This document shows, piece by piece, positions 37,187 to 46,408 of a stretch of 64,000 nt of DNA. How positions within the stretch are numbered: position 1 is the stretch's first letter; every line of letters begins with the position of its first letter. The position numbers and the translations under genes were made by a program. This DNA comes from an uncultured Methanobrevibacter sp. Lineage in GTDB: Archaea; Methanobacteriota; Methanobacteria; Methanobacteriales; Methanobacteriaceae. Under the pieces are notes generated by a model. That model did no database searches. It had not been told where the DNA came from and saw only the letters and a program-made list of their open reading frames with translations. The stretch spans positions 1 through 64,000 of the forward strand of contig NZ_CAMVTE010000010.1 in NCBI RefSeq assembly GCF_947170395.1, given 5' to 3'.

Positions 37187-37888
37187 ATGGGTATCCATAC
37201 TGAATATTCTTGCAGTAACTGTGAATTTAAATACAAGGATTCATCCGATATTTTCTGGATTGACCGTGAAGGAATTGTTCATGTGGGTATGTTGGCCGTC
37301 AGTTCATCTGAAAAGGCTTCAGAATCTCTTGTTTCCGGAGGAATCTATAAATTCTACTGCTACAACTGCAGGAAATTTGTCTATAACTTCCATGTTACAG
37401 AAAAATCACAAAGCATTTCAAAGGAACTAATAATCCAAATCATAGAAAACCTTGATGACAACACAAAAATCATCGATTTCGACAACAAGTTTCAGAACTG
37501 CATTAGCTGCGGCAAGGATTTGGATTTGAAGCTTGAAAAGGCATTTGCCCTTGATGGTGAAGGGGAGTTTCATGTTGGTGATGTTGAGTTAAACGATTTT
37601 GAAGACAAGCCAAATGACTTTTCCGGAAAATATTACGGATATTACTGTAAGGACTGCTCAAGGCAAATAAACAAATTCGTCATTTATGAAAACAATGCAA
37701 ACTTAGAAGATTCCCTGATGAGGGAAATCCTAAAGGATCACACCAATGACCTGACAGTGTTTATTGACGACAGCTATGAATACTGTCCGGATTGCGGTGA
37801 TGAGCTTCACGTATTGGGTGAATCATCACTGTGTCCGAAATGTAGAATAGGTGTTTTGGGTATTGAAAATCAACGTTTCGTTGATTAG
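37187..37888 (+). CDS. Multi-zinc-ribbon protein of unknown function
   Basis: Not recognised as a named family. The 233-residue protein has two similar halves, each with paired CxxC sites: CSNC ... CYNC in the first, CISC ... CKDC in the second, then a C-terminal ribbon CPDCGDEL ... CPKCRIG. Both halves share the pattern D-G/R-E-G-x-F/V-HVG (REGIVHVGML and GEGEFHVGDV), so the protein arose by internal duplication. AGGTGAT lies just before the ATG. It is cotranscribed with argD and overlaps the convergent Nudix gene by 4 bases. Confidence 0.75.
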   Translation: MGIHTEYSCSNCEFKYKDSSDIFWIDREGIVHVGMLAVSSSEKASESLVSGGIYKFYCYNCRKFVYNFHVTEKSQSISKELIIQIIENLDDNTKIIDFDNKFQNCISCGKDLDLKLEKAFALDGEGEFHVGDVELNDFEDKPNDFSGKYYGYYCKDCSRQINKFVIYENNANLEDSLMREILKDHTNDLTVFIDDSYEYCPDCGDELHVLGESSLCPKCRIGVLGIENQRFVD

Positions 37889-38289
37889 ATTTCCCAATTT
37901 CTTTTTTTCAATACTTTTTTAAGTGATGTTGATATATCAAGTGTCCTTATTTTGTCAATGTCTGCCCACATCCAGTCTGTGTGCTCTTCGCTGATTTTTA
38001 CCTCACCTTCAACGTCAACCAAATACATCATCAGCTGCACGGTTCTTTTGTGCATGTAATCGTTCTGGATAGCTTCTGCAAAGTCTCCAACATTAACGTC
38101 AAGTGATGTTTCCTCCTTAATTTCGCGAACCAGCGCGTCGGCAAAGAATTCGCCAGCTTCCACTTTTCCTCCCGGAAGCTCCCACATTTCAGGGTCGGTT
38201 CTGGATTTCGGATGTCTTTTCACTATCAATATCTCATTGTTATCGTTTTTTATTATTCCTCGAACGGTAAGGCCATAGGGTTTTTGCAT
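37885..38289 (-). CDS. Nudix hydrolase (MutT/CTP pyrophosphohydrolase-like)
   Basis: A 134-residue Nudix protein with a complete box (GGKVEAGEFFADALVREIKE then ET). The N terminus VRGIIKNDNNEILIVKRHP resembles 8-oxo-dGTP or CTP pyrophosphohydrolases that cleanse nucleotide pools. Substrate is not determinable from sequence alone. It is convergent with the zinc-ribbon gene. Confidence 0.85.
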   Translation of the reverse strand: MQKPYGLTVRGIIKNDNNEILIVKRHPKSRTDPEMWELPGGKVEAGEFFADALVREIKEETSLDVNVGDFAEAIQNDYMHKRTVQLMMYLVDVEGEVKISEEHTDWMWADIDKIRTLDISTSLKKVLKKRNWEI

Positions 38290-38420
38290 ATTTTCACCTT
38301 ATTAATACTTTCATTTCAATATTATTAATTTTAATCGGCAAAACTCTTTCCTTCACTAGTTTTAAATAGATTGAAGTTGATATGTAAAATTATAATGTAA
38401 CTTTTTATAGGAGTTTAATT

Positions 38421-39704
38421 ATGGATTTGAATATTAAAACTAATGATAAAAACCACTTGGATATAGGTGGAGCCGATGCGGTTGAAATCGCAGAGGAATT
38501 TGGAACTCCGACCTATGTGATTGATGAGGCTAGGATAAGGGATAACTATAACAGATTTTATTCTGCATTTACAAAATATTACTCTGATTTCAAAGTCTTT
38601 TACGCATGTAAAGCAAATACCAACCTTGCAGTAATGAAAATATTGGAGTCTGAAGGTTGCTGTATTGATGCTGTATCTCCTGGAGAAGTTCACATATCCA
38701 AAATGCTTGGATTTTCAGGAGACAGAATATTATTTACAGGTAACAACATTACCAACGATGAATTGAAATTTGTCCACGATGAAGGAGCGGTTTTAAACAT
38801 CGATTCCGTATCAGCACTTAAAAGACTGGCCAAAGTGATTGATCCTGAAGGATTGAAAATCTCATTTAGGGTAAACCCAATGGTAGGTGCAGGACACCAC
38901 GACCACTGTATTACAGGTGGAGTAATGAGTAAATTCGGTATTATGGACAATGAAGCTGTAGAAGTTTATGAGATGGCAAAAGAACTGGGATTCAACCCTA
39001 TCGGTATGCACTCCCATATAGGATCAGGAATATTGGACCCTGAACCTTTCAAATTGGCTATCGAATCAACAATGGACATTGCCGGAAAAGTTCACCAGGA
39101 AGCTGGAATTGACTTTGAATTCGTTGATTTCGGTGGTGGAGTAGGTATTCCATACACTCCCGAAGAAAACATTGTGGATTTGGACAAATTTGCTGAAGTC
39201 AATATCGGTTTATTTAAAGAAAAATTGGAACAGTATGACATGGGCAATCCTACAATGTATCTGGAACCTGGAAGATACATTGTCGGGGATGCAAGCGTAC
39301 TTCTCGTAACAGTTAACAGCTTAAAACAAAGTTACAGAAAATTCATAGGTGTAGATGCAGGTTTCCACACACTTCTAAGACCTGCAATGTATGATTCATA
39401 CCACCACATTGTCAATGCAAGCAAAATGGATGCTGAAAACACTCAGGAAGTTGACATTGCAGGAAACGTATGTGAATCAGGAGACCTCTTCGCACGTGAC
39501 AGGCCAATGCCTGATGTTGAGGAAGGAGACATTTTGGCTATATTGAATGCCGGTGCATACGGATTTACAATGTCATCCAACTATAATTCAAGGCCTTTAG
39601 CTTCAGAAATACTGGTCAGTGACGGCGAATGCAATGTAGTACGTGAAAGACAGACCTTTGAAGACTTATATGCAAAACAATCCCTCCCGCCACATTTAAA
39701 ATAA
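38421..39704 (+). CDS. lysA: Diaminopimelate decarboxylase
   Basis: Final step of lysine synthesis, meso-diaminopimelate to lysine, PLP-dependent. The 427-residue protein has the Schiff-base Lys in [41 protein letters not shown] and GNVCESGD motifs. AGGAG precedes the ATG by 7 bases. It is followed 12 bases later by dapF, so both last steps of lysine synthesis are coupled. Confidence 0.96.
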   Translation: MDLNIKTNDKNHLDIGGADAVEIAEEFGTPTYVIDEARIRDNYNRFYSAFTKYYSDFKVFYACKANTNLAVMKILESEGCCIDAVSPGEVHISKMLGFSGDRILFTGNNITNDELKFVHDEGAVLNIDSVSALKRLAKVIDPEGLKISFRVNPMVGAGHHDHCITGGVMSKFGIMDNEAVEVYEMAKELGFNPIGMHSHIGSGILDPEPFKLAIESTMDIAGKVHQEAGIDFEFVDFGGGVGIPYTPEENIVDLDKFAEVNIGLFKEKLEQYDMGNPTMYLEPGRYIVGDASVLLVTVNSLKQSYRKFIGVDAGFHTLLRPAMYDSYHHIVNASKMDAENTQEVDIAGNVCESGDLFARDRPMPDVEEGDILAILNAGAYGFTMSSNYNSRPLASEILVSDGECNVVRERQTFEDLYAKQSLPPHLK

Positions 39705-39716
39705 GAGTTGATTGCT

Positions 39717-40577
39717 ATGGTTGATTTAAAAGGATTGAAATTTTCAAAAATGCACGGCATAGGCAATGACTTTCCAATTATCGATGAAAGTAAAGGGGAA
39801 GTCATTCCGGAAGCGGACAAGCCTGAAGCATGCAGAATATTATGCCACAGAAACTTTGGAGTAGGTGGAGATGGTGTTTTATTTGTAGAGCCTTCTGAAG
39901 TGGCTGACATCGGTTACAGAATGTTCAATCCCGATGGAAGCGAAGCTGAAATGTGCGGTAATGGAATAAGATGCTTTGGAGATTTCGTATACAGAAAAGG
40001 CATTTTAAAACAGGAAAAGATGACTGTCGAGACAAGGGCTGGAATAAAAACAATCGAAATTACCCTTGATGACGGTGAACCGGTACTGTTTAAGGTGGAT
40101 ATGGGTCTTTCAACATTCAAAACTCCTGAAATTCCAATGATTTCAGATAAGGACGAGTTTCTTGATGGGGAGCTGGAAGTTATTGATACAACATTCAACG
40201 TGACAGCTATCAGTGTCGGCAATCCTCATGCAATAATTTTCGTTGATGACGTTGATGAAATCGACATTAACAAATACGGTCCGGCCATTGAAGCCCATGA
40301 AGTGTTTCCTGAAAAAATCAATGTGCACTTTGTAGAGGTAATTTCCAAAAATGAAGGCAAAATGATTACCTGGGAGCGTGGAGCAGGTGTGACACTTGCA
40401 TGCGGTACAGGCGCAACCTCCACAGCAATTTCAGGCTATAAGCTAGGCTTATTTGATGAAGATATATTGCTTCACTTGCCTGGCGGAGACTTAAAATTCA
40501 ATGTTTATGAAAAAGAAGATTCTTTAGGAGCCTTCATGGAAGGTCCTGCAGAACTTGTCTTTGATGGAGAATTATAA
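39717..40577 (+). CDS. dapF: Diaminopimelate epimerase
   Basis: Converts LL- to meso-diaminopimelate. The 286-residue protein shows KMHGIGNDF at the start, the first catalytic Cys in AEMCGNGIRCFGDF and the second in GVTLACGTGATSTAI. The track begins at TTG 39708; ATG 39717 (MVDLKGLKFSKMHG) is preferred. Cotranscribed with lysA. Confidence 0.95.
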   Translation: MVDLKGLKFSKMHGIGNDFPIIDESKGEVIPEADKPEACRILCHRNFGVGGDGVLFVEPSEVADIGYRMFNPDGSEAEMCGNGIRCFGDFVYRKGILKQEKMTVETRAGIKTIEITLDDGEPVLFKVDMGLSTFKTPEIPMISDKDEFLDGELEVIDTTFNVTAISVGNPHAIIFVDDVDEIDINKYGPAIEAHEVFPEKINVHFVEVISKNEGKMITWERGAGVTLACGTGATSTAISGYKLGLFDEDILLHLPGGDLKFNVYEKEDSLGAFMEGPAELVFDGEL

Positions 40578-40586
40578 TTCTCCAAA

Positions 40587-40745
40587 CTATCTATTTTTTC
40601 TTACCAATCCGAGGACAATATCGATTATACCCAATATTATTACTATTGCAAGCCAAATGCTGATGTGGCCCCTAAGTATAATGAAAATTACTCCAAGGAT
40701 TATTAGTGCAATTCCTGTTAAAATTGACATTTTCCATTGTTCCAT
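40587..40745 (-). CDS. Small membrane protein, 52 residues
   Basis: Missed by the ORF track, where only an antisense shadow is shown. GGTGAT lies 4 bases before ATG 40745, an excellent ribosome-binding site. The product starts MEQWKMSILTGIALIILGVI and continues FIILRGHISIWLAIVIILGI with a short basic tail (LVRKNR): two membrane helices linked by a short basic loop. It follows the HemK-like methyltransferase by 13 bases and is convergent with dapF. Function unknown. Confidence 0.75.
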   Translation of the reverse strand: MEQWKMSILTGIALIILGVIFIILRGHISIWLAIVIILGIIDIVLGLVRKNR

Positions 40746-40758
40746 ACTGATCACCTTT

Positions 40759-41343
40759 TTATATTTTATATGCGTTAATTAATGTAATGTCTTCAAAAAA
40801 GAAGTGTTCTGAAGCTGAAATTTCAGCTATAAAACCGTTTTCATCCAGAATATTCAATGTCTTTTCGTTGTCTGAAAATGAAGACTGAATCATCTGGACA
40901 ATTCCACCATCATTTAAATGATTTGACACTTCATTTAAAAATAAATCTATGACTTTCCTTCCATTTAATCCACCGTCGAATGCATAATTTAAATTGCTAT
41001 CGATAACTTCATCTTCTTCGGTAGGTAGATATGGAGTATTAAATAAAATTACATCAAACTTTCTATTTTTCACAGGTTCAAACAGGTTGCCGAACAAAAT
41101 TTCTATGTTTTCGATGTGGTTCGCCTCAAAGTTTTTTCGTGCAAGCTCGCATGCATCGAAGTTGATGTCGGTTACAGTGATTTTATCTGTTAATCTTGAG
41201 GCATACATTGCAACTATTCCGGATCCTGTGCCTATTTCCAAAACGCTTTGACCTTTTTGGATTTCCAAATTCTCTGCCAACAGGTAGCTGTCTTCAGCGG
41301 GAATATAAACGTTGTCGTCTGTATTGATGATAAAGTCACTCAT
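40759..41343 (-). CDS. HemK/PrmC-like class I methyltransferase
   Basis: SAM-dependent methyltransferase of 194 residues, with the SAM loop VLEIGTGSGIVAMYA and acidic ITVTDINFDA. The catalytic NPPY motif reads NTPYLPTEED, as in the archaeal HemK2/Mtq2-like branch that methylates Gln of release factor. It begins 5 bases after rsmA. Conserved operon position with rpl21e, rpoF and rsmA supports a translation-related role. Confidence 0.87.
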   Translation of the reverse strand: MSDFIINTDDNVYIPAEDSYLLAENLEIQKGQSVLEIGTGSGIVAMYASRLTDKITVTDINFDACELARKNFEANHIENIEILFGNLFEPVKNRKFDVILFNTPYLPTEEDEVIDSNLNYAFDGGLNGRKVIDLFLNEVSNHLNDGGIVQMIQSSFSDNEKTLNILDENGFIAEISASEHFFFEDITLINAYKI

Positions 41344-41348
41344 GATAT

Positions 41349-42221
41349 CTACTCATTTAAAATCAGATTCAGTTCTTTTGATAAAAACAGTATTTCCTCA
41401 GGGCTGATGGCTATTACCCTTTGTTTGAGGTAGTCATTGAGCCTGTCGGATTCGATACTGTTGATTTTTTCTTTTATCTCCTTTTTGTCAAGTCTGCAGA
41501 TGATGTGTCTGGAATCAATCAGGGCATTTCTGATTTTTTTGTTTCTATGCTGAAAAAGAGCCTTTGTAAAATCGGAATATATCTTAAAGTCATCGTCGGA
41601 AATTTTATTTTCTTTCGGAGTTAATTTTACAACGGTAGAATCGATTTTCGGTTTTGGAATGAAGCTTTCAGAGCTTACATCAGTCAATGTTTCCACACCA
41701 CATTTGAAATAAAGCATCGCCGAAAGCCTTGAGTAATCTTTGCTTCCGACCGTACCGTTCATGCGTCTTGCAAACTCTTTTTGATACATTAAAATAGCTA
41801 AGTCAAAATCGTAATTCAAAAATTTAAAGGTTATTGGTGATGAGATTTGATAAGGTAGATTTGAGATGATCTTATTGAATTTGGGAAATTCAACATTCAA
41901 TGCATCATCGTTGATTAACTCTACGTTATCTATTTTTTCTTTTTTAAGTCTTTCATTCAATATATTTGCAATATTGGTGTCCTGTTCTATTGCTATTACT
42001 TTTCCAGCTCTTTTGGCAAGTTCAATTGTTAGTGTTCCTATCCCTGTTCCTATCTCGAGAACAGTATCGTTTTTATCAACATTTCCGAAGTTAATTATCT
42101 GGTCACGCTTATTTTTGTCAATCAGATAATTCTGACCAAGATTTTTGTTTAACTTTATGCCATGTTGGTTTAGGATATTTTTGGTTTCTTTTGATAGGGA
42201 TTGGGAAGATTCACTATTCAA
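41349..42221 (-). CDS. rsmA: 16S rRNA dimethyladenosine transferase RsmA (KsgA/Dim1)
   Basis: Dimethylates two adjacent adenosines near the 3' end of 16S rRNA. The 290-residue protein has NLGQNYLIDKNK, the SAM site VLEIGTGIGTLTIELAKRAG and the catalytic NLPYQISSPI. It is the fourth gene of the rpl21e-rpoF-DUF655-rsmA-methyltransferase operon. Confidence 0.95.
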   Translation of the reverse strand: MNSESSQSLSKETKNILNQHGIKLNKNLGQNYLIDKNKRDQIINFGNVDKNDTVLEIGTGIGTLTIELAKRAGKVIAIEQDTNIANILNERLKKEKIDNVELINDDALNVEFPKFNKIISNLPYQISSPITFKFLNYDFDLAILMYQKEFARRMNGTVGSKDYSRLSAMLYFKCGVETLTDVSSESFIPKPKIDSTVVKLTPKENKISDDDFKIYSDFTKALFQHRNKKIRNALIDSRHIICRLDKKEIKEKINSIESDRLNDYLKQRVIAISPEEILFLSKELNLILNE

Positions 42222-42230
42222 TTTATCACT

Positions 42231-42860
42231 TTATCTTGACCTTCTTTGATTTCTTGGAGGCTGTGTAAATATGTAATATTTACTTTTGCCTCTTCTGACT
42301 GTTGTAGTATCCAATTCTTGTTTGACTCTGTTGACAATCATTCCTGCAGGATCTGTTAAGGTAGGAAGTCTTTCGGTAATGTCTTCAAAACTTTCGAAAG
42401 GTTTTTCCTCTCTTGCTTTAATAATGTCCCACATGTATTTTTTACCAATTCCTGGAATTAGCTCTAAACTGTGTAATCTTGTACTTACTGAGTCGGCAGT
42501 ATTGAAGAATTCAACATATTTTTCCTCTTCTGCTTCGACAATGTCACGGATGGCATATTCAAGTTCTATTCTACTTGTTGCAGTGAGATTTTCGAAATTT
42601 AGTTTGCCGAGAACTCTAAAAATTTTATCTCTTTTTCCTTTTCCGATATATACGGTGTCTTGAATCTCTAAATCCACTCCATTTTTAGGAGCTAATTCTA
42701 GTAAAGTGAATTGTTCTGTACCAATAGCTTGAGCAATAGCTTTTCCACCAAATTTGGACATATCTGATTTGACATATCCTCTGCTTAAATAATCAAGAAT
42801 AACAGCATTTTCTTCTTTTTTCACTGTTGATGTTCTCTCTTTTTTGTTATTATCTTTCAT
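42231..42860 (-). CDS. DUF655 helix-hairpin-helix protein
   Basis: An archaea-specific conserved protein of 209 residues. It has an N-terminal strand-rich segment (VILDYLSRGYVKSDM; YIGKGKRDKIFRVLGK) and a C-terminal helix-hairpin-helix motif LIPGIGKKYMWDIIKARE, suggesting nucleic-acid binding. Its fixed position between rpoF and rsmA in archaeal genomes suggests a role in transcription or ribosome biogenesis. The biochemical function is not established to my knowledge. Confidence 0.88.
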   Translation of the reverse strand: MKDNNKKERTSTVKKEENAVILDYLSRGYVKSDMSKFGGKAIAQAIGTEQFTLLELAPKNGVDLEIQDTVYIGKGKRDKIFRVLGKLNFENLTATSRIELEYAIRDIVEAEEEKYVEFFNTADSVSTRLHSLELIPGIGKKYMWDIIKAREEKPFESFEDITERLPTLTDPAGMIVNRVKQELDTTTVRRGKSKYYIFTQPPRNQRRSR

Positions 42861-43007
42861 GGTATCACTTCACTATTGTTTTTGGTTATGTCAAAAATTG
42901 ACCATAACATAAATCTTATTATTAGTTTTTATTTTTAAATGTAATAAACATATCTAAAAAAAGAGAGTATAAATTGGATTTGGTTAGGGTAAATAAATAA
43001 AAAAAGT

Positions 43008-43026
43008 GAATAGTTTGTAACTATTC
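43008..43026 (-). terminator. Hairpin at the rpoF 3' end
   Basis: GAATAGTT and AACTATTC pair over a 3-base loop, including the rpoF stop codon; the minus strand continues ACTTTTTTTATTTATTT. As rpoF is followed by DUF655 on the same strand, this may reduce read-through within the operon or mark a processed end. Confidence 0.5.
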
Positions 43027-43365
43027 GATAATATCATATTGTTCTAAAAGTTCAAGAATTTTTTCCATTTCTTCTTTATCGACTTGGCCAGGTTCTTTTG
43101 CGAAAATTAATCTTAAATCGGCCAAATCTTGTGGAACTAAATCTACAATATGAACAGCGACTTTTGGTCTTAAGTTAAATTCACTTTGAAGTTTTTCAAG
43201 AATCTCTTCTGAATCTTCAAGAGAAAATCTTTTGAACCTTGCAAGATGGTTTAAAGTGACGTTCTGTTCATAATTCAATTCATTGTCTTCTGAAAACTCT
43301 TCAAGAACTTCTTTAACTTTAGCACCTGGAATAGGTTCACTTTCAATTATATTTTTTCCGATCAT
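43021..43365 (-). CDS. rpoF: DNA-directed RNA polymerase subunit F (Rpo4)
   Basis: RPB4-like stalk subunit that pairs with RpoE. The 114-residue protein (MIGKNIIESEPIPGAKVKEV at the start, LVPQDLADLRLIFAKEPG in the HRDC-like C-terminal half) matches the archaeal family. It begins 5 bases after rpl21e. Confidence 0.93.
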   Translation of the reverse strand: MIGKNIIESEPIPGAKVKEVLEEFSEDNELNYEQNVTLNHLARFKRFSLEDSEEILEKLQSEFNLRPKVAVHIVDLVPQDLADLRLIFAKEPGQVDKEEMEKILELLEQYDIIE

Positions 43366-43370
43366 AAAAA

Positions 43371-43661
43371 TCAGTTTTGTAATTTTAAGTGGTCTGGTCT
43401 AACAATTAATTCTTTTGCTTTGTTTCCATCTTTTAAAGTTACGATATAAGCTTTACCTTTTTGACCAATGACTTTACCAGTTTTTCCATGGAATCTAGGA
43501 GCTGGCTGTCCTTTTTGGATAGATGGGTTGATAGTAATGTGAACTAAGTCTCCTTCTTCAAATTTTTGGAGTCTGTTGGTAATAGGGTTAGTTCTACCCG
43601 GTCTTTGTACTTTAGTCATTTTTTTTCTTGATCTACTTTTTAATCCTCTTGATCTTTGCAT
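43371..43661 (-). CDS. rpl21e: 50S ribosomal protein L21e
   Basis: Large-subunit ribosomal protein of 96 residues, basic, starting [17 protein letters not shown] and containing [17 protein letters not shown], the archaeal/eukaryotic L21e signature. First gene of the rpl21e-rpoF-DUF655-rsmA operon; GAGG lies about 6 bases before its ATG. Confidence 0.95.
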   Translation of the reverse strand: MQRSRGLKSRSRKKMTKVQRPGRTNPITNRLQKFEEGDLVHITINPSIQKGQPAPRFHGKTGKVIGQKGKAYIVTLKDGNKAKELIVRPDHLKLQN

Positions 43662-43722
43662 TGTATAACCTCTTTAATCAGTTCTCGTCTGGGTATATCG
43701 TTAAATCTATGTTATCAGCGAC

Positions 43723-43751
43723 CTAGTATTAAAAAAGCCCATAAATACTAG
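43723..43751. promoter_or_regulatory. Inverted repeat upstream of rpl21e
   Basis: CTAGTATT and AATACTAG flank a 13-base AAAAAAGCCCATA core, about 60-90 bases before the rpl21e start. The position suits an operator or a leader hairpin of the ribosomal operon. No assigned regulator. Confidence 0.35.
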
Positions 43752-43916
43752 TAACATAGAATATGAAAATAATAAATTATCACCAGTGATATGATAATAT
43801 TATAATTTTAGTTTGATGGTATTAATATACTTTTACTTTTTCGGCGATTTTTAAAAATAATTCTGTATTTGAAAAATATTATATGATGGTTTCGGTTTTA
43901 AAAAAAATGGTGTGAA

Positions 43917-43940
43917 GAAGATAACTGTTTAGTTATCTTC
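43917..43940 (-). terminator. Terminator-like hairpin overlapping the nrdD stop
   Basis: GAAGATAACT and AGTTATCTTC form a perfect 10-bp stem with a GTTT loop that spans the nrdD stop; the minus strand continues to a TTTTTTTT run. Confidence 0.7.
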
Positions 43941-46247
43941 AAATCTTCTTCTGTCAATTAATTCTTGACGTTTACCTGGGTTCCAGCCTCCGGATGCAGA
44001 TTTTGCACGTCCAACTTGTTGAACGTATCCGGTAATCCTATCATACCATTCTACATCTTCGCTTTCACCACAGGTAGGGCATGTATTATTTAACCCTTTC
44101 ATTAAAGTTTTACATTTAAGACAGAAACTTAAAGCTGAGCTGTAAGCCCAAAATCCGATGTCAGATTTTCTGGCTATTTTATTGGTTAAGCTCATTAATG
44201 AATCTGGATCTGAGTATGATTCTCCCATGAATGCATGGAAGATGTGTCCACCAGGAGTTAAGCTGTGATATTGCTCTTCAATTTTGATTTTTTCAATTAA
44301 AGAAGCGTTGGTATCTACTGGTACGTGTGAGGAGTTTGTGTAGTAGTTAGCATTTCCGTCACCTTGTACAATAACTTCGTCTCCGAATTGTTTTTTGTCA
44401 AGAGTTGCAAACCTGTATGCAGTGGATTCTGCAGGGGTTTGTAAAACAGACCATCTAAGGCCGGTTTCATCTTTCAATTGTTCAGCTCTTTGATTAACGT
44501 ATTCGAGACATTTGATACCGAATTTGTTAGCATCAGGATTTTCAATACCTTCGCCGAATAAGGATAATAACATTTCGTTAAGTCCAACAAAACCAAAGGA
44601 CAAGGTTGAGTTTTGGATTCTGTAGTATGAATCTTCAGCTACTTGTTGTTTTAAGAATGGTAAAATGTGGAAATCGTTTAAACATTTTAATCCTTGTTCT
44701 CTTCTAAGCATTAAGGTTTCAACTGCTAAATCCATGTATTCATCCAAGTATTCGAACACTTGGGATTCGTCTTTGGATTGGTATCCGATTCTTGGGAAGT
44801 TTAAGGTTACGTATGCAAGGTTACCGGTTCTTAAACAGTCTTGATCCCAGTCTCCGGTCCAGGTGTCTTGTAAACAGGTTCTGCAACCCATGTAGTTTGC
44901 CATTTTTCCTCTGTATTTAGGGAACATGTTTACAAAGTATGAGGAACCGTATTTTGCAGATAATTCGTGTACTAAACGGATGTCATCTTCGTATTCACTT
45001 GTCATGGTTTCTTTACGGAGGGTGTAAATAGTATTTGGGAATAAATGAGGTTTACCTTCGTTGTCTCCGTCAAGTAAAGTTTCAGTGAATGCTCTTTGGA
45101 TTAATCTGGTTTCTTCTTCATAGTCTGCATAAGTTCCAACGACTTTACCTTTTGGTCCGTAAGCGGTTTCATCTTTTAAGAAATCAGGAACACCGAATTC
45201 CAATGCCATACTTGTGAATGGTACTTGGGATCCTCTTGCAGCATATGCCATGTTTAGGTTGTAAACGAGCATTTGCACGGATTGTTTGATTTCATCATAA
45301 CTTCTTCCTCTTGCAAATGGTGCAACAAACACGTTCCATAAGGACATTCCCTGTCCACCGGACATGTTCTGTTGTGCTGCAAGCATGATTTCACCGGTGT
45401 GGTTCATTAAAGTTTCCATGTGGTTTGGTGCACCTGCAATGGAGGTGTGGTCACCTGTACCATCTACTTTAAGACCATATTTGATGAATGTTCTGATATC
45501 ATGTTGCATACAGTTTAAAGGTCTTCCAGCGAAGAATTCCAAATCGTGAATGTGAATGTCACCAGACATGTGTGCATCAGCTAAGTGTGCAGGTAACATT
45601 TTTAAAAGTGCATATTGTTTTAATGCTTCGTCTGCTACATGTTTGTGGATACTTTCAGGGTTGTGAATCATGTTTGCGTTGTCCCTGTTACCGTTTTCAA
45701 TTAAGGAGGTAATGTTGTATACCGGAATACCTAAACGTGTGTAACGGCTTCTTAAGTCTTCGAGACCGTATTCGATAAGTTTGGTGTTAACCATTTCCCT
45801 AATCATTGGAGCGGTCAAGTATTCTACATTTAATTTTTTGAGTTCTTTCCAGGTTTCGGTAGCAATTTCAAAAGCAGTTTCTTGGCTAGCACCGGTTTCT
45901 TCAATAAGGGTGTTAGCGATTTTTGATAAATCAAATGCTTCAATGGTATCTCTTGAGGTACGTACTTTCAATTGTGTACTTGCCAGGTATTTGTTTGCGA
46001 TTTCAGGATCGATGTCTTCAAGGCATTCGTATACGATTTTTTTGATTTCTTTGGTTTTAATTCCATCGTATAATTGAGATACTACAGTAGCTACGATTTT
46101 ATCAGATTCAAAGAATGGGGTTTCTACCATTACTAATGATTTGACTAGCTTTTCATAGCTAAATCTTTCTTTGATACCGTTATTTTTTTCTACGTTAATT
46201 TTAACGGTCTCATTTAAATTATTTCCTAATTCTGAGATTTTTTCCAT
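43929..46247 (-). CDS. nrdD: Anaerobic ribonucleoside-triphosphate reductase NrdD
   Basis: Glycyl-radical enzyme making deoxynucleotides without oxygen. About 772 residues: an N-terminal ATP-cone (about 15-105), the catalytic barrel, a four-Cys zinc site (CLKCKTLMKGLNNTCPTC) and the C-terminal glycyl-radical loop RITGYVQQVG. GTG 46256 is the track start; ATG 46247, with GGTG 8 bases upstream, is more likely. The activase gene nrdG is not nearby. Two TTCG-N8-CGAA boxes flank the TATA box, implying redox control by MsvR, fitting an enzyme that oxygen destroys. Confidence 0.95.
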   Translation of the reverse strand: MEKISELGNNLNETVKINVEKNNGIKERFSYEKLVKSLVMVETPFFESDKIVATVVSQLYDGIKTKEIKKIVYECLEDIDPEIANKYLASTQLKVRTSRDTIEAFDLSKIANTLIEETGASQETAFEIATETWKELKKLNVEYLTAPMIREMVNTKLIEYGLEDLRSRYTRLGIPVYNITSLIENGNRDNANMIHNPESIHKHVADEALKQYALLKMLPAHLADAHMSGDIHIHDLEFFAGRPLNCMQHDIRTFIKYGLKVDGTGDHTSIAGAPNHMETLMNHTGEIMLAAQQNMSGGQGMSLWNVFVAPFARGRSYDEIKQSVQMLVYNLNMAYAARGSQVPFTSMALEFGVPDFLKDETAYGPKGKVVGTYADYEEETRLIQRAFTETLLDGDNEGKPHLFPNTIYTLRKETMTSEYEDDIRLVHELSAKYGSSYFVNMFPKYRGKMANYMGCRTCLQDTWTGDWDQDCLRTGNLAYVTLNFPRIGYQSKDESQVFEYLDEYMDLAVETLMLRREQGLKCLNDFHILPFLKQQVAEDSYYRIQNSTLSFGFVGLNEMLLSLFGEGIENPDANKFGIKCLEYVNQRAEQLKDETGLRWSVLQTPAESTAYRFATLDKKQFGDEVIVQGDGNANYYTNSSHVPVDTNASLIEKIKIEEQYHSLTPGGHIFHAFMGESYSDPDSLMSLTNKIARKSDIGFWAYSSALSFCLKCKTLMKGLNNTCPTCGESEDVEWYDRITGYVQQVGRAKSASGGWNPGKRQELIDRRRFEDN

Positions 46248-46350
46248 ATTTTTCACACCATTTTTCCTACGTTTTTGAATAAGTATAATAAGTAAACGAG
46301 AGAGTACTCTCAGTTGTAATTACTATATGTTTGCACTTGTATAATTATCG

Positions 46351-46366
46351 TTCGTATTTACACGAA
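46351..46366. promoter_or_regulatory. MsvR-like box 1 of nrdD promoter
   Basis: TTCGTATTTACACGAA, half-sites TTCG and CGAA separated by 8 bases, about 105 bases upstream of the nrdD start and downstream of the TATA-like AATTTATATACC (46397-46408, minus strand). Binding here would block transcription initiation or early elongation. Confidence 0.65.
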
Positions 46367-46396
46367 CAACTTACAATTAATACTTGGGATTTTTTG

Positions 46397-46408
46397 GTAT
46401 ATAAATTG
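46397..46408 (-). promoter_or_regulatory. nrdD TATA box
   Basis: AATTTATATACC on the minus strand, directly against box 2 and about 30 bases before box 1, giving a predicted start of transcription near 46370-46380, which falls next to box 1. Confidence 0.55.

Noticed and set aside
40555-40782. 75-aa plus-strand ORF after dapF
   Set aside because: Antisense shadow of the small membrane protein gene, which has a good ribosome-binding site on the minus strand.
46300-46311. GAGAGTACTCTC palindrome in the nrdD leader as an operator
   Set aside because: Perfect but short; no second copy near comparable genes, so it is not called as a site.
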